Positions 1 through 11,300 of a stretch of DNA of 64,000 nucleotides are shown here, piece by piece (positions within the stretch are counted from its first letter, which is position 1; each line of letters begins with the position of its first letter). The notes beneath the pieces are model-generated. The model was given only the letters and a program-made list of their open reading frames with translations. It had not been told where the DNA came from and ran no database searches. Source of the stretch: Zygnema cylindricum (taxonomy: Eukaryota; Streptophyta; Zygnematophyceae; Zygnematales; Zygnemataceae); contig JBBHKE010000454.1 in assembly GCA_037447655.1 (NCBI GenBank), positions 112,826-176,825 on the forward strand, given 5' to 3'. Position numbers and translations under genes: made by a program.

Positions 1-269
1 TTTTATGGTGTTGTATTTCGTACGAATTATATTGATGATCAATATGTAAGTTTTTTAGTGGTCATTATCGATATATAGACGTGTCGTATTGAAAAATCGA
101 GAAATGCTCGATGTTATATATCAATGTCACTATATGGAATTACATGGGTACATTCCGTACAATTGTAGCTTCCCTAAATTTTTGTACATTCTATATATTC
201 TGAAACCGTCATTTCGCACATGTTAAAGACAAATGTTTCATAAAAATATTGGGTGATAATTGGCCACTA
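1..269. other. unassigned AT-rich flank
   Basis: No recognisable gene, terminal repeat or RNA is visible. The stretch is AT-rich and ends at the TA target site (268-269) of the first TA-inserting element. Confidence 0.5.
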
Positions 270-663
270 CACCTTGAATCGCTTATAGTGTTAAAAAATT
301 ATTAGTCGAAAGAAACAAACAGTATAATTAACACTCTATTTGGTTTCACGACCTCGCGGCAACCAAACATGAACCCAAATTTTCCCATCTAACACTAATT
401 AGGATACACATTCCCATATTGTAGCCCCTCCAGCGCGTGTTCACATTGTCGACGTTTGAACATGTGAGAACATGTTCACGTGATTTCACTCTTCTTTATT
501 ACTAGGAGTCAATTCCTAGAGTGCTTACGAGTGTTAGTGCCACTCACTTTAAGCTCTCGACGCCGTTATGTGACACTTTTTCTGTGTGTTTGTAAACATT
601 GAAGCATTTCGTACACTACAATATTTAAAAACCTGCCAAATTAGAGTTAATGACGTTGATTAA

Positions 664-1371
664 GAGTGAAGTTCCATTAGACAAAAAGTGAGGTTGTATA
701 CAAAATTCGGACATCTCCGTACTACGTCGTACCTTTTATTTTGTTTTTACGCGGAAAACAACATTTCAGAGAATCTTGCCAATATTCTCCAAAAGTGATA
801 TTTTTTCATGAAGCATTCACGTGGAAAGTTTTTCTGTAATTGGTGATGTACCTCGCGAGGTACATCACCAATTACACAATTTTTTGAGCCGCGACACGTT
901 GGATAATGAGCATACGTGTCAAAATGAAAACCAATAGAAATCAATAAATTTCGCACACGATATACGTATTCAAAAATCCAACAAAAAATACAAACGAAAT
1001 GTCGTAACGCACTTTCGTCACGCTGTTTCTGTTAGCGCCCCACTTGTCACACTGTTTCTGGCAGCGCTCATTCGTCATGCGAAAAACCAAGAACCCTAAG
1101 AAAATTGAGGTGGTATCTGACAAGGCGTCTGCAAAGAGTACAACAGTTGTGTTGAACGATGAGCGGGTACGCACGCACATAGTACACAAATGAAGATTTT
1201 TGGTCGATGTGAAAATCATTGACGATTTTTAACATCCGAACTTAGCTCACGTGGTACCACTTAATTATGAACACGTGGATTAGAGACTTCGCGCAATGGA
1301 ACTTTGCTCAAATTGCAGCATTCTTTAATGATGGCCTTACAATTACAGAATGTCCTAATGGAACTTCACCC
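664..1371. mobile_element. Harbinger-like MITE B1 (TAA duplication), nested in A1
   Basis: The terminal inverted repeats are GAGTGAAGTTCCATTAG and CTAATGGAACTTCACCC, directly flanked by TAA at 661-663 and 1372-1374. A 3-bp TAA/TTA duplication with G-rich termini is typical of PIF/Harbinger (Tourist-like) elements. The 708-bp interior has no convincing coding sequence. Near its left third it carries a perfect 42-bp palindrome. Confidence 0.75.
835..876. repeat. perfect 42-bp palindrome
   Basis: The sequence is identical to its reverse complement over all 42 bases, with its centre between 855 and 856 in the core CCTCGCGAGG. It lies inside the TAA-type element B1. A second palindrome with the same core and different arms lies in the related element B2 (2166-2185). 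Confidence 0.95.
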
Positions 1372-1649
1372 TAAACCGTACCTATAGTAAGGTTAAAAAA
1401 AATCAGTTTAATTTATTCTATTTAAGGTTCAAGGGTCAAAATTTGGGGGCTCGGATATAGTGTTATTAACATTATAGGCGATTCACGATGCATCTCGATG
1501 CGAACATTTATGAGTTTTACGATAAAAGGAAGCACTAACTTTTTCGTACTTTCAGGGATTTATTGGAGTTTTCTTGGGTCTTATTGTCCTGTTTCGGCTT
1601 TTGCTTGGTTTTTTTCTTAAGATTAAAATCTATTTAACTCTCCAACTAA

Positions 1650-2409
1650 GGGTAGAATTCCATTAGGCGGTCCCAGTAAATGTACGGAAAGTTCTAGTGG
1701 CAGCGTTTAGCAGAAGACTATTCCATTTTGTCGGGCCAGTAACAAACCTTCCTCAATTATGATTGGCGCCACGTAGGTTAGAGTCCAGATTTTGAAAATC
1801 TTAAAGAAAATATTCAAACGGAAAGTCAGAACGAAATATCTGTACGACTAGAGGTAGTTAATGATTCGTACGTAAAGTTTGCGGCCAGATTTTTGATTTT
1901 GAAAATGGAAATCAAAATTTGGAAACATAATGGCAAAAAAACGCTGCAAATTTTGAAGGTCGCGACAAACTTTGAATGACGGTGGATGTCAGACAGAGCG
2001 TGCGAAAATATTTTCGGCTCACATGCATCGAGCGTGGCAGGCGGCACATGGACGTACGACGTAGGCACATGGCCTGTACGACGTGTAGACATGTGATCGC
2101 TTGTTCAAAGCGGATGTTTTTTTGCTTTTTCACGTGTACCAATGGTACACGTCTAGTATCCTACAACTCTCCTCGCGAGGAGAGTATCGTCACACTGGAT
2201 GATGTGCGCGATTGCTTTGCGGATCTGAAAAAGTGGAATATCCAACGGCCAAGAATTACGCCTACATCATTGGAGCTTACCGACAACTTTCCAATAACGA
2301 TATTTAGTCTGACAAAAAAAAAATTTAAGGCACGGCGTGGTACTGATATGTACGAACTTGTACGGCGCCCAGTAACGAACCACACTTTTCGTCTAATGGA
2401 ATTCTACCC
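1650..2409. mobile_element. Harbinger-like MITE B2
   Basis: The termini GGGTAGAATTCCATTAG and CTAATGGAATTCTACCC are perfect inverted repeats flanked by TAA (1647-1649 and 2410-2412). It is 760 bp. An open frame on the plus strand from 1976 crosses the right end and has no recognisable domain, so I do not call it a gene. The element ends directly against a solitary terminus of the same family at 2413. Confidence 0.8.
2166..2185. repeat. perfect 20-bp palindrome in B2
   Basis: The core CCTCGCGAGG is extended by ACTCT and AGAGT arms. It has the same core as the palindrome in B1 (835-876) but unrelated arms, which hints at a conserved palindromic centre in this family. Confidence 0.9.
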
Positions 2410-2412
2410 TAA

Positions 2413-2440
2413 GGGTGAACCTCCATCAGGCGAAAAGTGG
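2413..2440 (+). repeat. solitary terminus of the TAA-type family
   Basis: GGGTGAACCTCCATCAGGCG starts right after the TAA that follows B2. It is a single end of another family copy, and no matching opposite end was found. The same back-to-back arrangement occurs at 30054-30076. Confidence 0.6.
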
Positions 2441-2630
2441 GGTTCATTACTGGAAAAAGTGCATTTTCGTACAGATCCAGCTCATTTTCGTACTTAGCCG
2501 TACTGGTTTTTTTTTTATAGAACATGATTACTGGGGATTCGTCAAGATTCTCCAAACTTTTGGGCGACAATGTCAACCGTCCGATTATGTGTTTTCGAAG
2601 CAAGCGGTCACTTCGTCCAGTGATTAGCTA

Positions 2631-3720
2631 CACCGTGAATCGCTATTAGCGTACATGACGCTAATTGGGGTACCCCTTTTTTTGGGGCAAATTCTCAAAT
2701 AGAATAAACTACGCTAAATGTTTTTGCACGTTATTTGAGGTACCCCGCTCTATGCGGTTCACAACTGTAATTTAGTGTCCTTTTAAACAGTGTGGTGTAC
2801 GGACTGTCAGATCTGTACTATTCCGTACATTTTTGAATATAAAAGTACAGAAAATATAATAATATATAATTGCGTAAACATTTTCCGGCATACGCAGATG
2901 TAAAAAAAACGCGACGGCGTACGATTTGAACAATTTCGTACATCTACATGTTTTAGTGTGGACATATTACGTGCCAAATTTTTTTACAAAGCAGTTTACA
3001 AATTACACCGCGAATCGTAATTAGAGTAATGAAAAAATTAGAGTAAAAAAACAAAAAAAAACAATTAGAGTAATGAACTCTAATTTATGTGATAGAACTT
3101 TTTCACAGTCGAAGTTTACTCTAATTTATTTAAGTACTCTATATTGGGTTATGTCGGCGATAAATTTCCGCGCTGAAATTATAAACACTAAATTACGTGG
3201 ACGTACAAAATCTGTCAGTCCGTATAGTTTTGACGTCATTATGACGCTAGTATTATTTGTCGCGCTGAATGTTAGTTAATGTTCACACTGACGACGATGC
3301 TGTCGACGGACGAGAGTTATGCGAACGGCTTTTTTTTGATGTGATTGATTTTTCGCTTAGTCCGATTTCACGTGCGAGCGCGATTGTATTAAATCATTAT
3401 TTGTACTTTTTTCCTTAAAAAAGTACAGTTTTGCACGGTCGAACGTCGTCCGTACACCACACTATTTAAAACGAACCTATATTACAATTCTGTTACGCTA
3501 ATTAAACTTACCTAAATTAGAATAATGAAAAAATTAGAATCATTTACTCTATTTGATGTGATAAAGTCGAAATTTCGAGCGACCGAATTAGAGTAATTTA
3601 CTCTAATTACGATGCGCGGTGTAGTATCATGGTGTACCCGAAAAAACACAATTTACCGTAAAGTACGCTAATTGTTTCATTACGCTATATTTTTTATTAC
3701 GCTAATAGCGATTCACGGTG
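2631..3720. mobile_element. TA-inserting MITE A2, interrupted by A3
   Basis: The left end CACCGTGAATCGCTATTAGC and right end GCTAATAGCGATTCACGGTG are perfect inverted repeats between TA dinucleotides at 2629-2630 and 3721-3722. The outer segments match element A5 (5802-6320). A related copy is nested at 3006-3621. No coding capacity is recognised. Confidence 0.85.
3006..3621. mobile_element. TA-inserting MITE A3, nested in A2
   Basis: Its termini CACCGCGAATCGTAATTAGA and the inverted TCTAATTACGATGCGCGGTG differ at one position. TA flanks both sides (3004-3005, 3622-3623). Length is 616 bp. The interior includes long GTAC-containing stretches but no convincing protein. Confidence 0.85.
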
Positions 3721-3722
3721 TA

Positions 3723-4582
3723 GTCTCATGAGGGAGGAGACTAGCCAACCACCGGACGTGTAAAATGTTTACGCGTGGTAAGGTCACGTACGAGCCGCGC
3801 GGCTTTGGACATTTGCCACGCGCCTTCATACAGGCGGGAATCAGATCCTACGAAAACCACAAAAAAAAATATTTGTTGAAGAATGTGCCGTGACGCCTCC
3901 TCCACGATCCGCTGACATCCGAAATTTGTGGCGCCACGACGAAACACGAACGACAAAAAAACTAAAAAAAACAAAACACGATCGTACAAATTGTACATTC
4001 ATGGTATTTAATTTTGCGGCTAGATGTACGGATACTTCATCTATTCAGATACTGTTCAGAAGTTCAGATATTGTGCTTTTGGAATCTTTGACTGCTCGCC
4101 GTCAGAACAGGAACCTACGTGCATCCAATCGAAAGATAGCACGTACGCGATAGATTTCATTGCTGACACGACATGATGGAGAAGAAGTGAACGAAGTATT
4201 ACTGCCGGTAAACGTTTCCGTACGATTACCGTCGGCGCCCGATGGAGAAGCGGCCTAAATCAAAGCGCCTTGAACCTGATTTGTTTTGGAGTGTCGTCAG
4301 GTTTCAGTGGTGATTTTGTGGCCGGTTGTACCTTTCCCGCCAGCTGTAGAAGTTACAATTTTGGCCGTTCCCTCGTATCTTAATAGATATGACCACGATT
4401 TGTTGCGTCCCAAGGCAAAGATATTCTGTCGGCAGTCACTCCCCTTACCTGGATTATGTGTAGGATGACGTGTAAATAATTTTTTTTATGATGATGAGGT
4501 CAAAAGATTTTAGGGCATACATGAAACTTTTTGTCCCAGTTTTTCCGGCTAGAGAGCGTGAATATTTGGACGCGTGGCTCTA
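3723..4582. other. unassigned interval
   Basis: About 860 bp between two TA-type elements. Short open frames exist on both strands but none resembles a known domain. No terminal repeats or RNA genes were recognised. Confidence 0.5.
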
Positions 4583-4798
4583 CACCGTGTATCGCTATTA
4601 GAGCTGATTTTTTTCCGCCGCTTAAAACGTCATTTCTCCGTACACACCTGTCCGATTTTTAATTTTAAACCGCCAATAAGAAGCTGAGAGCTTAACCTTT
4701 CAATCGCAATCGTCAGATCCAAAATCCGACATGTGTGTACGGAGAAAAGATGTTTTAGAAGACGAAAAAAACATTAACACTAATAGCAATAAACGGTG
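4583..4798. mobile_element. short hairpin-like MITE A4
   Basis: CACCGTGTATCGCTATTAG at the left and an inverted, degenerate right end (CTAATAGCAATAAACGGTG) lie between TA at 4581-4582 and 4799-4800. Inverted similarity continues inward (ACGTCATTTCTCCGTACACA against TGTGTACGGAGAAAAGATGT), so the 216-bp element can largely fold on itself. Confidence 0.8.
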
Positions 4799-4800
4799 TA

Positions 4801-5791
4801 CAGTACCAGTGGAAGCTGGCGTGCGCCAGGGATGATGTCGGTGGTGCTGTTTGGCCGTCTAGATGCCAGATGGCGAAGTTGCAGAAACGGTCAGATTGTG
4901 TAGAATTTCTAGACTTTTGAATGAGTGTACGGAACCAATCGTACGGAGACGTTTCCACCTGTGGATGGTAAAGATCTGAAAACGCGTTTCAATTATCCAG
5001 CTTTGACACGTGGGAAAATGGAAAGAAAGAGTCAAAACGGATTGGAATAGCAGACACGACAAAAATAGTCTTCGGACGATTGTAGGATAACAAATCAAAG
5101 CAGATAAATGCATTTCACACGTGTCTGACAACTGTATAAGAACGTAAAATATCATTGTCGATTTATGACATGTGTGGGACCCACTATTGTACTTTACTCG
5201 ACAATTTTCGTCCTTCTTGGATGCAACAGGACAAAAACTATATGCAAGTCAGGTACGGATTGAAGAGTTCCAGCAGACCTTTATATACGACAAAATGTAC
5301 TTTTTCCAGAGAAGCTTTGTCAGATGGGCTGTTAAGATTCTGGAATATTGAAATCTTGGGAAGTACGGCTATCTAGTGAAGCATAAATTTTTTTTTGGAG
5401 TCCAGCGGAAAAAACAAAAAATATACAAATCAGCCGTCCAATCGTGTGGTATTAAACAGGTGTTAGGATTTACCGCTCCGCAGAGAAATCTATGAGCTGT
5501 GTTCTGTACGAAATCGACATGTGAGTGCAACGTGTCATGTAAAAGAGGTGCCCAAAATCCATTATAGATATTACTCCATTCGATCATTTTTTAAACATAT
5601 TTTTGTTATTCTCGAGCCTCGTTTTCCATTAATGTCTCTTGCTCATAAAACGCACGCATGAAACGGCCCAAAAAATAATGATACGCGCAAGTAACAAAAT
5701 TCAGAAGTATATAAAACGAGTTGACTGACTTTGACTTTAAAATAAAATAAGAAGTAGAAATACATTACAAAATGAAAAGTTCAAAACGAAA
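4801..5791. other. unassigned interval
   Basis: About 990 bp without a recognisable gene, repeat terminus or RNA. Open frames are short and unsupported. Confidence 0.5.
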
Positions 5792-5799
5792 CGAAACAC

Positions 5800-7206
5800 T
5801 ACACCGTGAATCGCTATTAGCGTAATGAAATAGATAGCGTAATGAAACAATTAGCGTTATTTACGCTAATTGGGAATGTCGTTTTTTTTCGAAATAATTT
5901 TTATTCTAATTTTTCGTACATTCTAATTTGTAAACTGCTTTGTAAAATTTTTCGGTGCAGAATATCTCCACACTACAATATGTGCATGTACGAAATTGTT
6001 CAAATCGTACGCCGTCGCGTTTTTTTGACATCCGTGAATGCCGGAAAATATTTACGAAATTGCATGTTAGCTCGACTACGGGACAGCGTGAATATCTTTT
6101 CTGTACTTTTCTACTTGAAAAAGTATAAAAAAGTACGTCTCTGATATACCGTACACCACACAATTTATAATGGCACTTTATTGGAGTCATGAATACTATT
6201 TAATGGGCTACCTCAAATAACGTGTAGAAACATTTAGAATGTTTAATTCTATTTGAGAATTTGCCTAAAAAAACAGGGTACCTCAATTAGCGTCCAACAC
6301 GCTAATAGCGATTCACGGTGTAGTGTTGTGTATCGGTAAGGATTTGTCGATAACCGATATGGGCCTTTTTTCGGGGACCCGATAATCGATATATTGGTAC
6401 GATATATCGCTATCGGTCTTATCGCCGATAAGTAGCCGATAATATCGGCTACTTATCGGCGATAATGCCGATAACGATAACTATCGGCGATAATTGTACG
6501 AGCTGTACAGATAAATGTACGGCATGTACACTCAATTGTACGTCTTATTCCCCCGACGCGCCCTATTCACAACCCCTGAGGTACCTACCAATCAGATCAT
6601 TTGTACAAGCCGAAAGTACAGTAGCCGGCATAAGATGTGTACGACTTTAGTAAGGCTCCACTTAAAACGATGTACCTTTCACATCCGACGCCGTGGCTTT
6701 GTCCCTTTATTTTTTGGGATCCATTGGAAACCTGCCACGTGTTAATCCGTCGACTTTTTTGGCATAAGCCGCCAAAAATGCCATTCCGAGATGCCGACGC
6801 TCACGTTGACCGTCCGCTCGTATTTTCTCATTGAATGTCGTCCGTTTGATTTCGGCGGCGCGCATAATGTTATTTTGCATCCGTTGTACTTTGTGTCCGC
6901 CGTCTTTTTACCGTTCCATGATAATCAGTTTATTGGTACAATTCCGTACGTTCTCGTAAAATTTATGTTCAGTTAACCGCCCAAAAAGTACTACAAAGTG
7001 CAACGTATTTTTTCGTCAAATTCCGTACATTTCCCGTAAAAAACCGTACATTTCTCGTAAATTTACCGTTCAGTTTACCGGATAGAAAGCACTCCGGACA
7101 GAAAGTACAGAAAGTACAAATATATCGAGACCGTTGACCGTTCGATAACCGATAAATATCGGTATCGCTGTTATCGCGATAATTTTTTTACCGATACACA
7201 ACACTA
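5800..7206. mobile_element. hAT-like element C1 with a TA-type MITE in its terminal TA
   Basis: The right end reads TTACCGATACACAACACTA and is followed by CGAAACAC (7207-7214). The same octamer stands at 5792-5799, directly before TA and element A5. After A5 the left end resumes as TAGTGTTGTGTATCGGTAA. The simplest reading is a hAT-like element with 19-bp inverted ends and an 8-bp duplication, into whose first two bases (TA) element A5 inserted. The interior has many CGATAT/ATCGGC inverted repeats and no recognisable transposase. Confidence 0.8.
5802..6320. mobile_element. TA-inserting MITE A5
   Basis: Perfect termini CACCGTGAATCGCTATTAGC and GCTAATAGCGATTCACGGTG lie between TA at 5800-5801 and 6321-6322. 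Length is 519 bp. The TA it used is the terminal dinucleotide of hAT-like element C1. Confidence 0.85.
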
Positions 7207-7281
7207 CGAAACACATTTTGACTTCACTTCAAATATTTAGCGACGACCTCCCATCGTCGCTACATTTTGAATCGCTATGAC

Positions 7282-8132
7282 TAGTGTGTGTATCGGCAGG
7301 GTATTGAACAGTTCGAGCCGTACAGCTGTACGGATCAGTCCGTTGTACTGAACCGCCGTTATTACGTTACACAGAGTACGGAATAGATTGTTACACGTGG
7401 TGTACCACGCTATATAGAGTGAAATATATAATACAGTATATTATAGATTAATATTATATAGCGTACTATATTTTTTCCCTTATCGTCGATAAGGAATTTG
7501 TTAGTATAGGAGCGATATATCGGGACCCGTGACTGTTCGATAACCAATTACTATCGGTATCGGTGTTATCGCGATAAAAGTCTTGCTGATACACAACATT
7601 ACACCGCGAATCGTTATTAGTGTCAAAGTCACTAATTTGGGTTCTTAAAATTTTGATTTTTTTCCTCAAATAGGATACATGATTTTAATTTTTCCTTGAC
7701 GTTAATTAAGGTACCGTACAAAATAGCGTAAAGAACGAAATTACAATAAGATATAAATAGTGTGGTGTACGGTCGATGACAAACCGTGCATGAATGTACC
7801 TTTTCAAGTGAAAATTTTACAAAAAATGAATTAAATTAAACGCGCACGCATAGGAACGTGCGCTCAAATAACGGGATGAGTTTGACACATAAACTAGTCT
7901 GGACATGTACGGATATTTAAATTTCACGACGGCGTACGATTTCTAATATTTTTTACGAATACATGTATTACTGTATATAATCGTACGGCGAATATTCCAT
8001 TTTTTCTGTTCCCGAATTAGCATAATGCCGAAATTAGAATACACCTTTAAAAAAAAATCAAATTCTTAATTAGCATCAATTACGGTAAATTTTCTTCAAC
8101 AAAAATTGACACTAATAACGATTCGCGGTGTA
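7282..8132. mobile_element. hAT-like element C2 with A6 in its terminal TA
   Basis: It begins TAGTGTGTGTATCGG and its other end reads CTGATACACAACAT followed by TA, then element A6, then TA. The pieces resemble C1 and the C3 end at 45456-45561. An AT-rich internal stretch includes TATATAGCGTACTATA, resembling the 42-bp minisatellite further right. No transposase is visible. Confidence 0.65.
7602..8130. mobile_element. TA-inserting MITE A6
   Basis: The termini CACCGCGAATCGTTATTAGT and ACTAATAACGATTCGCGGTG are perfect inverted repeats between TA at 7600-7601 and 8131-8132. Length is 529 bp. It is inserted in the terminal TA of C2, the same position A5 uses in C1. Confidence 0.85.
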
Positions 8133-8832
8133 GCTATTAGACATACAAAATAATTAGTGTAAAGAAATAGTTAGTGTTATTATCTCTATTCTGGGTTCAA
8201 AGGCCTAACGCCAACAAAATTAACGCTAAATTACAACTAACAATAATTTGGATACACATTCCCATATTGTAACCGCGATAGTTTGTGTTCACATTTTCGA
8301 TGCTTAACATGTGAGAACAAGTTCTCACAATTTACCCTCATCTTTATGACTTTTTGAGTGCACTTTTTAGTGGCGACGCACTCAATTTCACGTGTGGACA
8401 CATTTTTAAGACACTTATTTTGTTCGTTTATACAAAATAATGAACAATTTTAGCACGAAATGACACCTTTCGTACATTATACTATTTAAAAAAAGTCGAA
8501 ATAAGAATAATTAACAGTAATTAAAGAATACCAATATTAACGTAAAAATGAAATAGAGTTTTTAATTATATTTTAGGTGCGAGGGTCAAACTTTGGGGGC
8601 AATGAATCAATGTTATTAACGATAATAACGATTCAAAGTGTAATTCAAACAAACAAAAATTGAAACATTTTTTTTTTGAAATATTACGTAGATTTTATCT
8701 GTGCACAAAAGTATACTCTTATTCCACTTAAACAATTGCCCTGTATTTTTCGAATCATCAAGAAAGTCATTTGTCTTTCTTTACCTTTTGTCTTTTCTAT
8801 ATTTAATTCCTTCCTACTTTTTGTCCGCTACC

Positions 8833-9768
8833 ATGTCATATAGTACTATAGGTTATGAACCTTTCAATGCAAATTCAAACACAAATGTTACTTTCAACAG
8901 CGCGAACTTCTATGGATGGAAGTATCAGATTGAGCACCTTTTCTGACAAGAGAAACTATAATCTATCATCAGTTGAAGTGAGGAAGAACCTTTAGATGCC
9001 GCCATCAAACGTGCTTGGCTACTTCGCAATGAAAAGGCACATTCATGATTGGTTCATGCACTTAAGCCTTTTTAGCGTGACCTCATCTGTGGCGCTAGTT
9101 ATGCTCACGACGCTAAGGAAATGTTGACCAAAGCATACAAAAACCGATCATGGTCTGACGAACTTCTCCTTGGTAGGCAACTGATTTCTTCTCCAAATCT
9201 TTCCCCCAAAATTATCCAACAATGTATTCACAATGTCAAATCTATGTCTAGTCGCTTGAAAAGTACCAACTTGACCGTATCTGATGAAGATATTATCATG
9301 ACGATCTTAGTAAGACGGCACCATTATTCCATCTCTCAACGCCAGTTTGATGCATGAAGAGACAAAAGAAAATGTGCCTTGCCTTTTGGTGTTGCTTTGG
9401 CAGCGTATCATCGATCCACCGGGCCAACCAAGATCTCGACCTATTACTATTCCCGCGAGCTTGACCATGTTATTCACAATTTTCATGCACTCAAACGTAA
9501 GATGGACCGTCAAGGAGGTCCTGGTCGTACAGGTAGGCATGGACGCCAGGGTGGCCGCAACCTTTATCATGATTGCGCCTCTACGGTTGAAGCAATTCAA
9601 CCGGTCGTCCCTGATTATTTCGCGCCTACAAATCCTTTCGCCTATTCTCCTTCACCTGGATACGGCACTGCTCTTCAAATGTTGCCTATTGTCCAGCATT
9701 ACAACAATTATCCTCACTGTTCCAATCAAGCTTCGCTAGACAATTATTTGTTGTTCTATATTCTCTAA
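8833..9768 (+). pseudogene. decayed copia-type gag-like fragment
   Basis: An ATG at 8833 opens a frame starting MSYSTIGYEP and containing NFYGWKYQIEHLF. After stops and shifts it continues with YAHDAKEMLTKAYKNRS, an SSPNLSPKIIQQCIHNVKS-like helical stretch, and a Gly/Arg-rich tail near 9500 (GGPGRTGRHGRQGG). This order resembles the capsid part of Ty1/copia gag (UBN2/retrotran_gag) followed by a basic region. No CCHC knuckle, protease or polymerase follows. At least three breaks are needed, so it is non-functional. The assignment is from overall pattern only. Confidence 0.45.
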
Positions 9769-11300
9769 CACCGCATGATTATGGATTTGCCTTTGGCACA
9801 TCCGCAATGCCTTCTTTGCTGGATCCATACCAAACGGCTCTTGTTTCCTGGACTTTGGGGTGTCCTATTATTTATCCTCATGTTTCGATCGGTTCACACC
9901 TATGTCGCTGCGTCATTTTTCCATGATGATTTTGCTTGGTTACAATGTCACTTTAAGGACAACCCATATTTGGCTAGATCTCCATTGTCGACCCTAAAAA
10001 TATGATATCACTGTTTTCATTCCACAACCACTATTACTTTCTTTTCATTTACGCAAAGCCCAAGTGGGACTTGGAATCAAATGAGGATATGTATAAATCC
10101 TATCTCATTTCCAATTTGTTAAATTTGCAAACTTTGCTATATCACCATCACCTCAATCATTTCCACGATGCCATCTCCGATATGGCCATCTTTCAGCCTC
10201 CTTGCGACCTCTGATTTGTGGAGAGGCAACCAAAATTAAGGTTGTAGTGGAGTTTGACGATTCCCTCAATAGAGGGGTTTGACGGATTGTTAAGTTATTG
10301 TAGAAACAAACGGATCGACCAAATTTGGGTGGAGTGACTTAATTTCGAATTTGGTCGGCTGTATCGAGAGGTGCCATGTGACGAAGGAGTGAATATTTCA
10401 CGCGAAAGAGTTTTCAGTTTGAGGAGTATTTCACTGGAAATAGGCAATGATCGTTATGTTTAAGAGAGGGTAACCACAAATGGGGTTGGGTACGCCCTGT
10501 CACGATTACAACTAATCTCGTCGTGCCTTGTGACGACATTATAAATTCCATCATTATCCACTTTGAGGTCCTTAGAAAAGGGTTACACCGAAACTTATCG
10601 AGACCCTTTTTCAAATCCTTGGACAATATTATGTGGACCTAACTCAAGATCTTCGTAAATCTTATCTTAGAGTATATCACCATGTACTTGTAACTTAGCA
10701 AACTTACTTTGTATTTTAGCGCAAATCCTTTGTAGTCGGTTTTTAGGGGTCCTTACGTGTAAGGTGGAAATCGTTACTTAAAGGTGTGACGATTATATAC
10801 GTCGACAATGCACGTGACGATTGTCATCGTCTGCACTCTGTGATGATGCACGTTATTTTGTAACTGCTTGTGACGTCAAATGTTTTACCGTGACGTTGTA
10901 AACATACTGCCTTCTAGCCTGTGTCGTTTTATGGTTGAAGAAGATGCCCTTTGCCTTTGCGACTCCAATATAGTCAACGTGAAATGGCATCAAAATATTA
11001 AAACTCCTACAAAAAATATCTGTACGGGACAAAAACCGACAAATGAAAACAAATTTTGTACTTTTCCTAGGGGTACTAAATGTTAACGAAAAAAACAAAG
11101 TGAATCGTGTACTTTTCTTTGTTGCTAAAATCGTTCAAATTTTTCAAAAGATTTCGACACGTACGAGTATGTGTATTTATTTGTTAAGCGATGATACTTT
11201 AATTTAAAACACACCGCCGTTGTGTTTTAAAGAAGATTTTGAAGATGACATTTCTTGTCGCGGCTGTGGGTCGAAAAACATTAAATGACAACATGTAGAA
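9769..11300. other. unassigned interval after gag-like fragment
   Basis: Possibly further decayed interior of the element at 8833-9768, because codon-like composition continues to about 10210. I could not identify protease, integrase or RT motifs. No RNA gene or terminal repeat was recognised. Confidence 0.35.

Larger units (their letters stand above)
270..1490. mobile_element. TA-inserting MITE-like element A1 (mariner-like), interrupted
   Basis: The left end reads CACCTTGAATCGCTTATAG after a TA. The right end (…GGCGATTCACGATG) is the degenerate inverted copy, followed by CA where TA is expected. The interior resembles the element at 7263-8640: both share the segment beginning ACATTCCCATATTGTA and a GGGTCAAAATTTGGGGGC-like block near the right end. 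A TAA-type element (664-1371) is inserted inside. No transposase is visible, so this is probably non-autonomous. The Tc1/mariner assignment rests only on the TA target and TIR form. Confidence 0.7.
7263..8640. mobile_element. TA-inserting element A7, interrupted by C2
   Basis: The left terminus CATTTTGAATCGCTA follows a TA (7261-7262). The right terminus is GATAATAACGATTCAAAGTG followed by TA (8641-8642). The right part matches A1. Near its left end it is interrupted by hAT-like element C2, flanked by GCTATGAC and GCTATTAG (a decayed 8-bp duplication of the family motif GCTATTAG). Confidence 0.65.

Noticed and set aside
1976-2497. 173-codon plus-strand open frame
   Set aside because: It crosses the right end of MITE B2 and the next solitary terminus, and has no recognisable domain.
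3741-4153. Overlapping open frames on both strands
   Set aside because: They are short and unsupported by any motif.
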